Shown here in pieces: positions 22,886 to 30,210 of a DNA stretch of 35,627 nucleotides. The stretch is from Muribaculaceae bacterium. GTDB taxonomy: Bacteria; Bacteroidota; Bacteroidia; Bacteroidales; Muribaculaceae. The DNA is taken from assembly GCA_022509125.1 (NCBI GenBank), contig JAFLTU010000024.1, forward strand, positions 1 through 35,627, read 5' to 3'. Every line of letters starts with the position of its first letter. The stretch's first letter is position 1. Under the pieces are notes generated by a model that saw only the letters and a program-made list of their open reading frames with translations, ran no database searches and was not told the origin of the DNA. Both the position numbers and the translations under genes were made by a program.

Positions 22886-24355
22886 TCATACTCTCTGCTC
22901 TTTTCGAGCCGCATCGAGCCTCAATAGAATAAACAGCAATATAGTGAAGCCCCAAAGCGATGAACCGCCATAACTAAAAAAGGGAAGAGGTATCCCTATC
23001 ACCGGACATAATCCTATGACCATCCCGACATTTATACAAACATGGAATATCAACATCGAGACGACGCAATAGCAATAGACTCGGGCAAATGGAGCTTTCT
23101 GGCGTTCCGCTATATAAATGAGTCGCAGAATCAGTGTTAAAAAGGCAAGCAATACAAGCGATGAGCCGATGAATCCCTGTTCCTCGCCTATTGTGCAGAA
23201 TATAAAATCAGTGTGTTGCTCAGGCACATATTTCAATTTCGTCTGTGTCCCGTTTAAAAATCCTTTCCCCTCAAGACCTCCCGAACCTATCGCAATTTTT
23301 GACTGATTGACGTTATAGCCGACTCCCCTGAGATCTTCTTCTATTCCCAAAAGCACCAAAATACGTGTCTGCTGGTGGGGTTGCAGTATTCGGTCGAAAA
23401 CATAATTCACAGAAAAGAGGAAACCAACGGATACCAACACAAATCCGATTGCGATAACGAATTTTCTGATATGATGGCGCAACATGGCCAAAGATGTATA
23501 TACAACTGCGGCCCCCAGGACACAAAGAAAAAACAGGAGTCCATTGACAGAGACACCACACAATACCAACACAGTGGCCACCACCCCTGATGCCAACATT
23601 CCTAATATCACGTTCCTAGCAATAAAGAAATCTTTGCAATAGAAAACGAGCAAAAGGCAAAAAAGGAAGCAAATAAGGCAGAACACAGTGAATTCCCCCA
23701 GGCTAAGGCCCATAAGGAAGGGATTCATATATTTCACTGCCATGACAAAATAAACCACGGCCAGGAAAACTCCACCCAAGACAAAACCACTCATCCCTTC
23801 TCTATAAAGCACAAAAAAGAGGGCCAGATAAACAAGCGCGCTCCCGGTCTCCTTTTGGCAGAGGATGATGCATATCGGCAGAAGGATGATGAGGAGGGCT
23901 TTTAAATAATTCCCGGCCTTTGCGTTGAGAGAAAAATTGTAGGAGTCGAATAATTTGGCTAAAGCCAAAGATGTTGCAAATTTTCCGAATTCTGCCGGCT
24001 GGAGGCTGACTGGGCCGAACACGAGCCATGAATGAGATCCCTTAATATTTGGCGACAAAAACACTGTGGCAATCAATATCAGGATGACAACCCCATAGAT
24101 CGGATATGCGTAGGCTTCATATATTCTGTAGTCTAGCAATAAAATCACGAAACCAATAATCAACGACAATCCGATCCAGCGCAATTGTTTCCCTGAAAAT
24201 TCCGAGAAATCAAAGATGCTCGCATTGTCGAAATCATAGCTTGCGGCATAGATGCTGACGGCCCCGGCTGCAACCAACAGGAGATAAATTACAATCGTGG
24301 TCCAGTCGAGATTCCGGAACACCGAGGAATTAGCTTCAGTGTTTCTTAACTCCAC
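22886..24355 (-). CDS. rodA: SEDS peptidoglycan glycosyltransferase RodA
   Basis: Polymerises lipid II into glycan strands for cell elongation, in complex with PBP2. SEDS hallmarks are present: WLVFGPVSLQPAEFGK near 110-125, KETGSALVYL near 168, the catalytic Asp D383 in PEQHTDFIF, and SYGGSSLWGF near 461. At 489 residues it is about 120 longer than the E. coli protein; the excess lies mostly between about 205 and 310, where additional hydrophobic segments occur. Its first 20 bases overlap the end of the PBP2 gene. Last of the five core elongation genes. Confidence 0.95.
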   Translation of the reverse strand: MELRNTEANSSVFRNLDWTTIVIYLLLVAAGAVSIYAASYDFDNASIFDFSEFSGKQLRWIGLSLIIGFVILLLDYRIYEAYAYPIYGVVILILIATVFLSPNIKGSHSWLVFGPVSLQPAEFGKFATSLALAKLFDSYNFSLNAKAGNYLKALLIILLPICIILCQKETGSALVYLALFFVLYREGMSGFVLGGVFLAVVYFVMAVKYMNPFLMGLSLGEFTVFCLICFLFCLLLVFYCKDFFIARNVILGMLASGVVATVLVLCGVSVNGLLFFLCVLGAAVVYTSLAMLRHHIRKFVIAIGFVLVSVGFLFSVNYVFDRILQPHQQTRILVLLGIEEDLRGVGYNVNQSKIAIGSGGLEGKGFLNGTQTKLKYVPEQHTDFIFCTIGEEQGFIGSSLVLLAFLTLILRLIYIAERQKAPFARVYCYCVVSMLIFHVCINVGMVIGLCPVIGIPLPFFSYGGSSLWGFTILLFILLRLDAARKEQRV

Positions 24356-26189
24356 TGTTGATGATTGTGTTTGAAGTTAACATTCTCTCTTCAATATATT
24401 GCCTTTGAGGCGAAATTTCCCCGGTGAGATATTTTTCCATTATAAGGCTTCCGATAGGCACTCCATAAGTGGCTCCGAAACCGGCATTCTCAACATAGAC
24501 TGCCACAGCAATCTTTGGATCGTGATAGGGTGCGAAACCCATGAACACCGAGTGGTCTTTCCCATGTGGATTCTGAGCGGTTCCGGTTTTCCCACACACC
24601 TCTATGCCGCTAAGATTGGCTAAGCGACACGTGCCCCCGGTCACAGCCATTCGCATACCTTCTGCGACACTTTCATAGTAACTCTTATCTATGCTTGGTT
24701 CGTGTTTCTTTCGATATTGTTCATCTATGGTTGTGTCCGAAATTTCTTTCACAACATGGGGTGTATAAAAATATCCCCTGTTGGCTATCGTGGCACACAG
24801 ATTGGCTATCTGTAGGGGAGTAGCCAAGACCTCTCCCTGGCCTATTGCTATAGAAATAATGGAATTTGCACTCCATTTGGGTCCCCTGAATGATTTGGAA
24901 TAATAATCGGCGTTGGGAATAAATCCCCGGCTCTCATGGGGAAGATCAACTCCAAGTCTATAGCCGTAGCCCATTTCAACAAGATAATCTTTCCATTTGG
25001 TGAGCTGGTCTTGAGGAGTCGTTCCTCTTTTATCGATCATGTGTTTTAAACCCCAACAGAAATAAGCATTGCATGAAGTCTGTAAAGCCGGTTTTAAGGG
25101 GAGAGGAGAGCCATGGCCGTGACAACCAACCCTTAGTCCGTTGATATAACCATGATAACAGGGATATGCCGTGTTTTCATTTATGACTCCTTCCTGGAGA
25201 AAAATCAATCCCTGGGTCGGTTTAAAGGTTGAGCCCGGGGGATATGCCCCCTGGATCGAACGATCATATAAAGGTTTGAGAGGGTCAAGCACTAATTGTG
25301 CATAGTTTTTTCCTCTCTCTTTTCCCACAAGAAGCTGAGGATCATAATTTGGAGCCGTCACAAGGGCCAGAATTTCCCCCGTGGAAGGTTCGATCGCAAC
25401 AATTGCCCCGATCTTGTTTTGCATTAGCTGTTCCCCATATTCCTGAAGGCTCATGTCGATGGAGAGAGTCAGATTGCTTCCGGATTCCGGGGCCACATCC
25501 TGAGCCCCATCCTCATATTTTCCTTTGATGCGTCCCAAGGCGTCGCGCATCAAAATTTCCATTCCCTTCTTGCCACGTAAAACCTCTTCATAACTTTTCT
25601 CAACGCCCAGGTCGCCCGTGTAGTCTCCTCTCTTGTAATAATCATCCCTTTTGATGTCTTGAGGTGACACTTCACGAATATTTCCCAAAATGTTGGCACC
25701 CGCTGAATAATTGTATTTCCTGACTGTTCGCGTCTGGATATAGAAGCCGGGAAACATGTATAGTTGCTCCTGCAGCCGGCCGTAGTCTTCAAAAGAGAGA
25801 TGGGAAATGAGTTTTTGGGGTGTATACGAGGAATATCCCGGATTTTTTCTCGGGTCTTTCATCTCGGCCCAATATTCCTTTAATTGATCGGCGCTGATAT
25901 TCATAAGAGAGCAGAAGGCTGCCGTGTCAAGGGAATGCACATCTTTTGGTATCAACATCAAATCGTAGGCAGGCTGATTGAACACCACTAAATTCCCTCT
26001 TCTGTCATAAATCAACCCTCTTGCAGGATACACAGTCTTTTTCAAGAATGCGTTGCTCTCAGCATTAAGTTTATATTTATCTTCACTCACTTGCAAGGCG
26101 AAAAGGCGTGCTATATAAATTGCAACAACGAGGGTGATGAAACCCCCGATGACAAATCTCCTCCTTGCAAGTTTATAGTCTTTTCTCAT
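24336..26189 (-). CDS. mrdA: penicillin-binding protein 2 (elongation transpeptidase)
   Basis: Class B PBP that crosslinks peptidoglycan during elongation, the partner of RodA. One N-terminal membrane anchor (about 12-32), pedestal domain (YPARGLIYDRRGNLVV near 54-69), and transpeptidase domain with S320-T-F-K323 (active-site Ser), S372-C-N374 and K534-T-G536. Length 617 is normal. Between the first two motifs a cluster C344, H346, C356, H357, H359 could bind metal, as has been reported for a zinc site in E. coli PBP2; the ligands do not obviously correspond, so this is a guess. One base separates it from mreD, and it overlaps rodA by 20 bases. Confidence 0.96.
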   Translation of the reverse strand: MRKDYKLARRRFVIGGFITLVVAIYIARLFALQVSEDKYKLNAESNAFLKKTVYPARGLIYDRRGNLVVFNQPAYDLMLIPKDVHSLDTAAFCSLMNISADQLKEYWAEMKDPRKNPGYSSYTPQKLISHLSFEDYGRLQEQLYMFPGFYIQTRTVRKYNYSAGANILGNIREVSPQDIKRDDYYKRGDYTGDLGVEKSYEEVLRGKKGMEILMRDALGRIKGKYEDGAQDVAPESGSNLTLSIDMSLQEYGEQLMQNKIGAIVAIEPSTGEILALVTAPNYDPQLLVGKERGKNYAQLVLDPLKPLYDRSIQGAYPPGSTFKPTQGLIFLQEGVINENTAYPCYHGYINGLRVGCHGHGSPLPLKPALQTSCNAYFCWGLKHMIDKRGTTPQDQLTKWKDYLVEMGYGYRLGVDLPHESRGFIPNADYYSKSFRGPKWSANSIISIAIGQGEVLATPLQIANLCATIANRGYFYTPHVVKEISDTTIDEQYRKKHEPSIDKSYYESVAEGMRMAVTGGTCRLANLSGIEVCGKTGTAQNPHGKDHSVFMGFAPYHDPKIAVAVYVENAGFGATYGVPIGSLIMEKYLTGEISPQRQYIEERMLTSNTIINSGVKKH

Positions 26190-26190
26190 T

Positions 26191-26694
26191 CTATTCCGGG
26201 ATTAGGCTGTCGAAAGCCAACAGAAGGATAAAAGTTAATACTGCACTAGAACCGGTCATTATCGCTATTTCCTTAACGTCGGCAAAACTGAAATATTCTA
26301 TAGAAAAGGCCAGTAGACAATAAACCACTATAAACGTCAATAAATATTTGGAGTATTCGATAATTCCCAGTGTAGAAATGGTCGGAATCTGACGGCTTGT
26401 CACATCATCTTTTGCCACGTAGGCATAATAAATGGGTATCCTTAACGCCGATGTCAGTGTGCATGCCAATGCGTTCACTCCGGGGGTATCTGAAAAGACA
26501 TCAACTATGAGCCCCAAAAGAAAAGAAAAGGTAAAAACGTAGGAAAGTTTCAGGTTTATCGGAAGATGGATGATAAAATAAATAAAAACTATCGGAACGG
26601 CCACATGAAATAAGACAATATTATTGAATATGAGCACCTGAAGGAGCACACACACCAAAAATAAAAGTCCGTATCTCAATATTGAAGCCGACAT
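26191..26694 (-). CDS. mreD: rod shape-determining protein MreD
   Basis: A 167-residue, very hydrophobic protein with about five membrane segments, in the standard mreB-mreC-mreD order before PBP2 and RodA. Family support comes from this context and topology, with PINLKLSYVFTFSFLLGLIVDVFSDTPGVNALACTL matching the FxxGLxxDxxxxxxxGxxA pattern of MreD/RodD-type proteins. Its ATG directly abuts a 98-base array of heptamer repeats (unit AGATTAA touches the ATG). Confidence 0.9.
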   Translation of the reverse strand: MSASILRYGLLFLVCVLLQVLIFNNIVLFHVAVPIVFIYFIIHLPINLKLSYVFTFSFLLGLIVDVFSDTPGVNALACTLTSALRIPIYYAYVAKDDVTSRQIPTISTLGIIEYSKYLLTFIVVYCLLAFSIEYFSFADVKEIAIMTGSSAVLTFILLLAFDSLIPE

Positions 26695-26792
26695 TTAATC
26701 TCTATTCTCTATTCTTTATCTTCTATTCTCTATCCTCTAAACTCTATCCTCTAAACTCTAAACTCTAAACTCTAAACTCTAAACTTTAATCT
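26695..26792 (-). repeat. fourteen-copy heptamer array filling the mreC-mreD spacer
   Basis: Fourteen consecutive 7-mers on the + strand: seven copies of CTAAACT or its neighbours at the centre (CTAAACT at 26737, 26751, 26758, 26765, 26772 and 26779), CTATTCT (26702, 26709, 26723), CTATCCT (26730, 26744), TTATCTT (26716), and TTAATCT at both ends (26695, 26786). The array covers 98 of the 99 bases between the two genes. In the sense of transcription the unit is AGTTTAG/AGNNTAG, and TAG falls in all three frames because the period is 7. Confidence 0.93.
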
Positions 26793-26793
26793 C

Positions 26794-27627
26794 TCACAAA
26801 TCAAACTGGCTGAGGGAATCAACGCTCTCTTTATAATTGTCTTTTATGACTCTTACGGTGCTCAAGCTCTTGAAATCCGGCAGGAGTCTAACTTTCAAGA
26901 TAAAGAAATTATCGTCAGCTCCCTTTATTCGGTTCATTATGACTCCTACAGGTATATTGGCCGGAAACGCAAGCGAATAACCACTCGTCACTATCGTGTC
27001 GCCTGTTTGAAACCGTGTATGTCGGGGCACCTCTTCCATGTAGGCTATAGAACTGTCTCCTCCCTTCCAATTTAGCGAACCGATAAAGTCAGTGTTCTTT
27101 ATTTTTACGCTAAATCTTTGAGCCTCGTTAAGAAGGGAAATCACCCGGGCTGTATGAGGACCCGCCACATTGACAATGCCGACTACTCCGTTATGGTCTA
27201 CTACTCCCTGTCCCCTCGTTATGCCGTCAGAAGTCCCTTTGTCTATCGAGAAATAATTCTTTGGATGTCTGACATTGTTATTGATTACTGTTGCTGCTAC
27301 GTAATCATACCTGGGATTTTCTATGAAACCCGAAGTGTCTGAGTTTAATGTCCGATATTCGGCAAGCTGATGTCTTAAATTTAAAACCTCGTTTTCGAGC
27401 CGTGCGTTGTTGGCTTCCAAATCGCGATTGATTTCTCTTAAGGCGAAATATCCTGCCACTTCCGATGTCACGCCATAGACGGAACTCGACACAACATTGG
27501 CTGAACTGAAATAAATCGAAGAGTGATAGACATTATACGTGAAAAGTATCACACAGCTCAATCCCACGTAGATGAAAAATATGAACCATGCGCCATATCT
27601 CAGAAAGAAATTCAGAAGATTTCTCAC
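26794..27627 (-). CDS. mreC: rod shape-determining protein MreC
   Basis: Bitopic inner-membrane scaffold of the elongasome. A membrane helix at about 12-31 is followed by a coiled coil (about 64-92, DLEANNARLENEVLNLRHQL) and the two-barrel periplasmic domain, with VINNNVRHPKNYFSIDKGTSDGITRGQGVV and GVVGIVNVAGPHTARVISLLN as recognisable MreC blocks. 277 residues, normal length. It lies 81 bases after mreB and is separated from mreD by the heptamer array. Confidence 0.94.
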   Translation of the reverse strand: MRNLLNFFLRYGAWFIFFIYVGLSCVILFTYNVYHSSIYFSSANVVSSSVYGVTSEVAGYFALREINRDLEANNARLENEVLNLRHQLAEYRTLNSDTSGFIENPRYDYVAATVINNNVRHPKNYFSIDKGTSDGITRGQGVVDHNGVVGIVNVAGPHTARVISLLNEAQRFSVKIKNTDFIGSLNWKGGDSSIAYMEEVPRHTRFQTGDTIVTSGYSLAFPANIPVGVIMNRIKGADDNFFILKVRLLPDFKSLSTVRVIKDNYKESVDSLSQFDL

Positions 27628-27708
27628 GCAATCTCAGCCGGTTTAATAAATGGGATAAGTGAGGACAGTCCCTCCTGAAAATATATCTTCCCCTTTTTCT
27701 TTATGGGT

Positions 27709-28728
27709 TTATCTTATCAGGAATGAGAATTTATTGATATTCTTTAAGGCAACTCCTGTCCCCTTAGCCACTGCGTGGAGGGGATCGTCGGCCACTTTGA
27801 ATTCAATTTTCATTTTGTCTGAGAAGCGTTTCGCGAGTCCCTTTAGCAAGGCTCCACCTCCGGCAAGGTATATTCCGTTTTTGACTATATCGGCATATAG
27901 TTCCGGCGGGGTTTCCTCAAGTGCGGCTAAAATAGCGGCTTCCATTCGAGAAATAGTCTTATCGATACAATGTGAAATCTCTTCGTAGGTGACCGGAACT
28001 GTCATCGGGAGTGAGGTCATTTTATTAGGCCCGGTCACAATAAAGGGCTCCGGACCATCCTCAAGCACCGGGAGGGCAGAACCTACGTTTATCTTGATTT
28101 GCTCGGCCATCGTCGTTCCAACCTTCAGATTGTGAACTCTTCCCATATGATCCTGGATATCAACCGTCAGGTCATTGCCGGCTATTCTTATACTCTTATT
28201 GCTGACAATACCGCCAAGCGATATCACAGCGATCTCTGTGGAACCGCCGCCTATATCTACAATCATGTTCCCTTCGGGAGCCTCAACGTCAAGGCCTATA
28301 CCCAAGGCAGCCGCCATGGGTTCATATATCATATAGACGTCGCGGCCTCCAGCATGTTCCGATGAGTCGCGCACGGCCCTTATCTCAACTTCGGTAGACC
28401 CCGACGGTATGCAGACCACCATCCGTAACGAAGGAGAAAACCACCTTCTCTTGGAACTCACCATTTTTATGAGTCCGCGGATCATCTGTTCGGCTGCATT
28501 AAAGTCGGCGATAACTCCATCGCGCAAGGGGCGGATGGTCCGGATGCCGGGAGGTTCCTTCCCCTCCATCTGATGAGCCTGAGTGCCTACTGCTAAGAGT
28601 TTATCTGTCTTATTTTCTATGGCTACAACCGAGGGTTCGTCAACCACTATTTTGTCGTTATGTATAATTATGGAGTTCGCAGTGCCAAGGTCCATGGCTA
28701 TCTCCTGCGTGAATGAAAAAAGTCCCAT
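27709..28728 (-). CDS. mreB: actin-like rod shape protein MreB
   Basis: Cytoplasmic actin homologue that forms membrane-bound filaments guiding the elongation machinery. The nucleotide-binding motifs are clear: phosphate 1 AMDLGTANSIIIHND (residues 11-25), phosphate 2 MIVDIGGGSTEIAVISLGG near 156-174, and adenosine motif IYLAGGGALLKGL near 298. 339 residues, normal. First gene of the elongation cluster, with a -7 promoter match about 71 bases before the start. Confidence 0.97.
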   Translation of the reverse strand: MGLFSFTQEIAMDLGTANSIIIHNDKIVVDEPSVVAIENKTDKLLAVGTQAHQMEGKEPPGIRTIRPLRDGVIADFNAAEQMIRGLIKMVSSKRRWFSPSLRMVVCIPSGSTEVEIRAVRDSSEHAGGRDVYMIYEPMAAALGIGLDVEAPEGNMIVDIGGGSTEIAVISLGGIVSNKSIRIAGNDLTVDIQDHMGRVHNLKVGTTMAEQIKINVGSALPVLEDGPEPFIVTGPNKMTSLPMTVPVTYEEISHCIDKTISRMEAAILAALEETPPELYADIVKNGIYLAGGGALLKGLAKRFSDKMKIEFKVADDPLHAVAKGTGVALKNINKFSFLIR

Positions 28729-28798
28729 TTTTTGTCGGATTATTCTGCTTTATATTCTCTTTATCGGAAATTTTTCACTTCTTCCGGGAATATTTTTG

Positions 28799-28806
28799 CA
28801 AAGTTA
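28799..28806 (-). promoter_or_regulatory. candidate promoter of the mreBCD-mrdA-rodA operon
   Basis: TAACTTTG on the - strand matches TAnnTTTG, 70 bases before the mreB ATG and downstream of the terminator of the preceding TPR gene. The -33 side shows only a TTTA in the right area. Position and the -7 match are the support. Confidence 0.5.
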
Positions 28807-28901
28807 GAGAAAAATGGTCATTTAAAGATATAGAGATAGTTAAAAATATGTTATAAACTATTTTTTGTCGATTAGGCCTTTGTTCAAATTACAAGTCATA
28901 T

Positions 28902-28935
28902 AAAAAAGAGTCTCGAAATACCTCGAGACTCTTTT
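28902..28935 (-). terminator. intrinsic terminator of the gyrA-TPR unit
   Basis: Perfect 13-bp stem (28904-28916 with 28923-28935, 6-nt loop) with the core GAGTCTCGA, followed on the - strand by a run of six U (28902-28907). It lies 26 bases after the TPR gene's stop and isolates the mre promoter from upstream transcription. Confidence 0.93.
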
Positions 28936-28961
28936 GATTTAAATAGTTTAGATTCTTTAGG

Positions 28962-30179
28962 TTAGTTATTGAAGAAGGTGGTCAGAGCATAGTCTATGCT
29001 ATCGAGGATGTTCTGGATATAAGGATCGCCGGGCTGCAATTGGTTGGCCTGCTCGGCATATTTTTGCGCCTGAAGGAAATAGTTGTTTTTGATATCTTCC
29101 CTTGCGGCTGTCAATTCAGGTGAATTTCCTTCAAGTAAATTTAATTTTGCGGTGCCAACTCTGTAAAGTTTGTTGCTGGCATTCTTGAAAGTCTCGAAAT
29201 CAGCTGAATCCAAAGAGGCAGCCTTCCTGTAATCGGCCTCCGAAGCATCGTCGTTTTCAAGACGATCGTAAACATATCCTCTCAATCCATATAGATTAGC
29301 TGAGTCAGGATTCTCGCTGATGAGTTGGTTGAGTGTTGAGAGAGCCTGATCTGTTTCTTCATCGCTCACCATGGCATTGATAAGATTATTGAGGAAGATG
29401 GTGTTGTCGATGCCGAAATTATCGATTCCGAATTGAGAAGCCTCTTTGATGTGGCCCATAGCCTCGGCAGAACGATCATTGTCGTTTTGGGCGATGGTCT
29501 GCCAGCATGCAATTTCATAGATAGTGGCTTCAGGTTTTTCATATCCCATCAGGCGTGCCTGTTTAAAGGCCTCGGCGCTCGCCTCTATATTGCCGCCTTG
29601 ATTGGCTGCCAACCCGGCATTGAATAGGGCAGAGGAGAGCTGCTGGGGTGTCACAGCCAAGTTCTCGCTTCCAAATTTCTCAGGTATTGCAGTGTAAATG
29701 AGAAATGCATCGTAGGCTTCGGGATAATATTTTTGCTCGTTATAATAATCTGCACCCACTGTATAGAAGTCGGAAAGATGGCCCTTTATCTTGTTTAAGA
29801 TATCTTTGCTGTATTTAGGTTTCACCTGTCCCTTTTCATTGGGCAGACTGTCGAGAGGAAGGGCTTGAAGAAAATAATTATATGCTCCGATGAGCTCTTG
29901 GCCAAGGGCGTCAGGACTCGCTGAGGCATCCTCAGGATTAATCATGCGTGTCTTGTAACCGTTGTCGTAGGCGTCAAGTTCGATTTTCCCGGCTACATAG
30001 TAAGTGTAAGCCTGATCTTTGGTCTCGGGATTTTCAATCGCCTGTTTGATTAAGCCGCGAGCCTCTTCAAGTTTATCTGTCTTGCCGGAAAGCTTTTCTG
30101 CTTGCTTCACGACCGTCACCTGGGAAAACATTGCTGTCGTGGTCCCGAGGCACACAATCAAAGTCATTAATTTTTTCAT
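28962..30179 (-). CDS. secreted tetratricopeptide-repeat protein
   Basis: 405 residues with a signal peptide (about 1-20, ending MFSQ) and no lipobox, so periplasmic or outer-surface. Several TPR-like helical hairpins are visible: the stretch with ALFNAGLAANQGGNIEASAEAFKQARLMGY near 187-216, and ALSTLNQLISENPDSANLYGLRGYVYDRLENDDASEADYRKAASLDSADF near 280-330. Tyr- and Asn/Asp-rich linkers are typical of Bacteroidota exported TPR proteins. The role is unknown; TPRs usually hold protein partners. It starts 31 bases after gyrA and ends at a strong terminator, so it is probably co-transcribed with gyrA. Confidence 0.86.
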   Translation of the reverse strand: MKKLMTLIVCLGTTTAMFSQVTVVKQAEKLSGKTDKLEEARGLIKQAIENPETKDQAYTYYVAGKIELDAYDNGYKTRMINPEDASASPDALGQELIGAYNYFLQALPLDSLPNEKGQVKPKYSKDILNKIKGHLSDFYTVGADYYNEQKYYPEAYDAFLIYTAIPEKFGSENLAVTPQQLSSALFNAGLAANQGGNIEASAEAFKQARLMGYEKPEATIYEIACWQTIAQNDNDRSAEAMGHIKEASQFGIDNFGIDNTIFLNNLINAMVSDEETDQALSTLNQLISENPDSANLYGLRGYVYDRLENDDASEADYRKAASLDSADFETFKNASNKLYRVGTAKLNLLEGNSPELTAAREDIKNNYFLQAQKYAEQANQLQPGDPYIQNILDSIDYALTTFFNN

Positions 30180-30210
30180 TCTAATTGGTATTTATGTTTG
30201 ATTGATATTT

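Noticed and set aside
26695..26792. CRISPR array.
   Set aside because: Units are 7 nt without unique spacers, and no cas gene is present.
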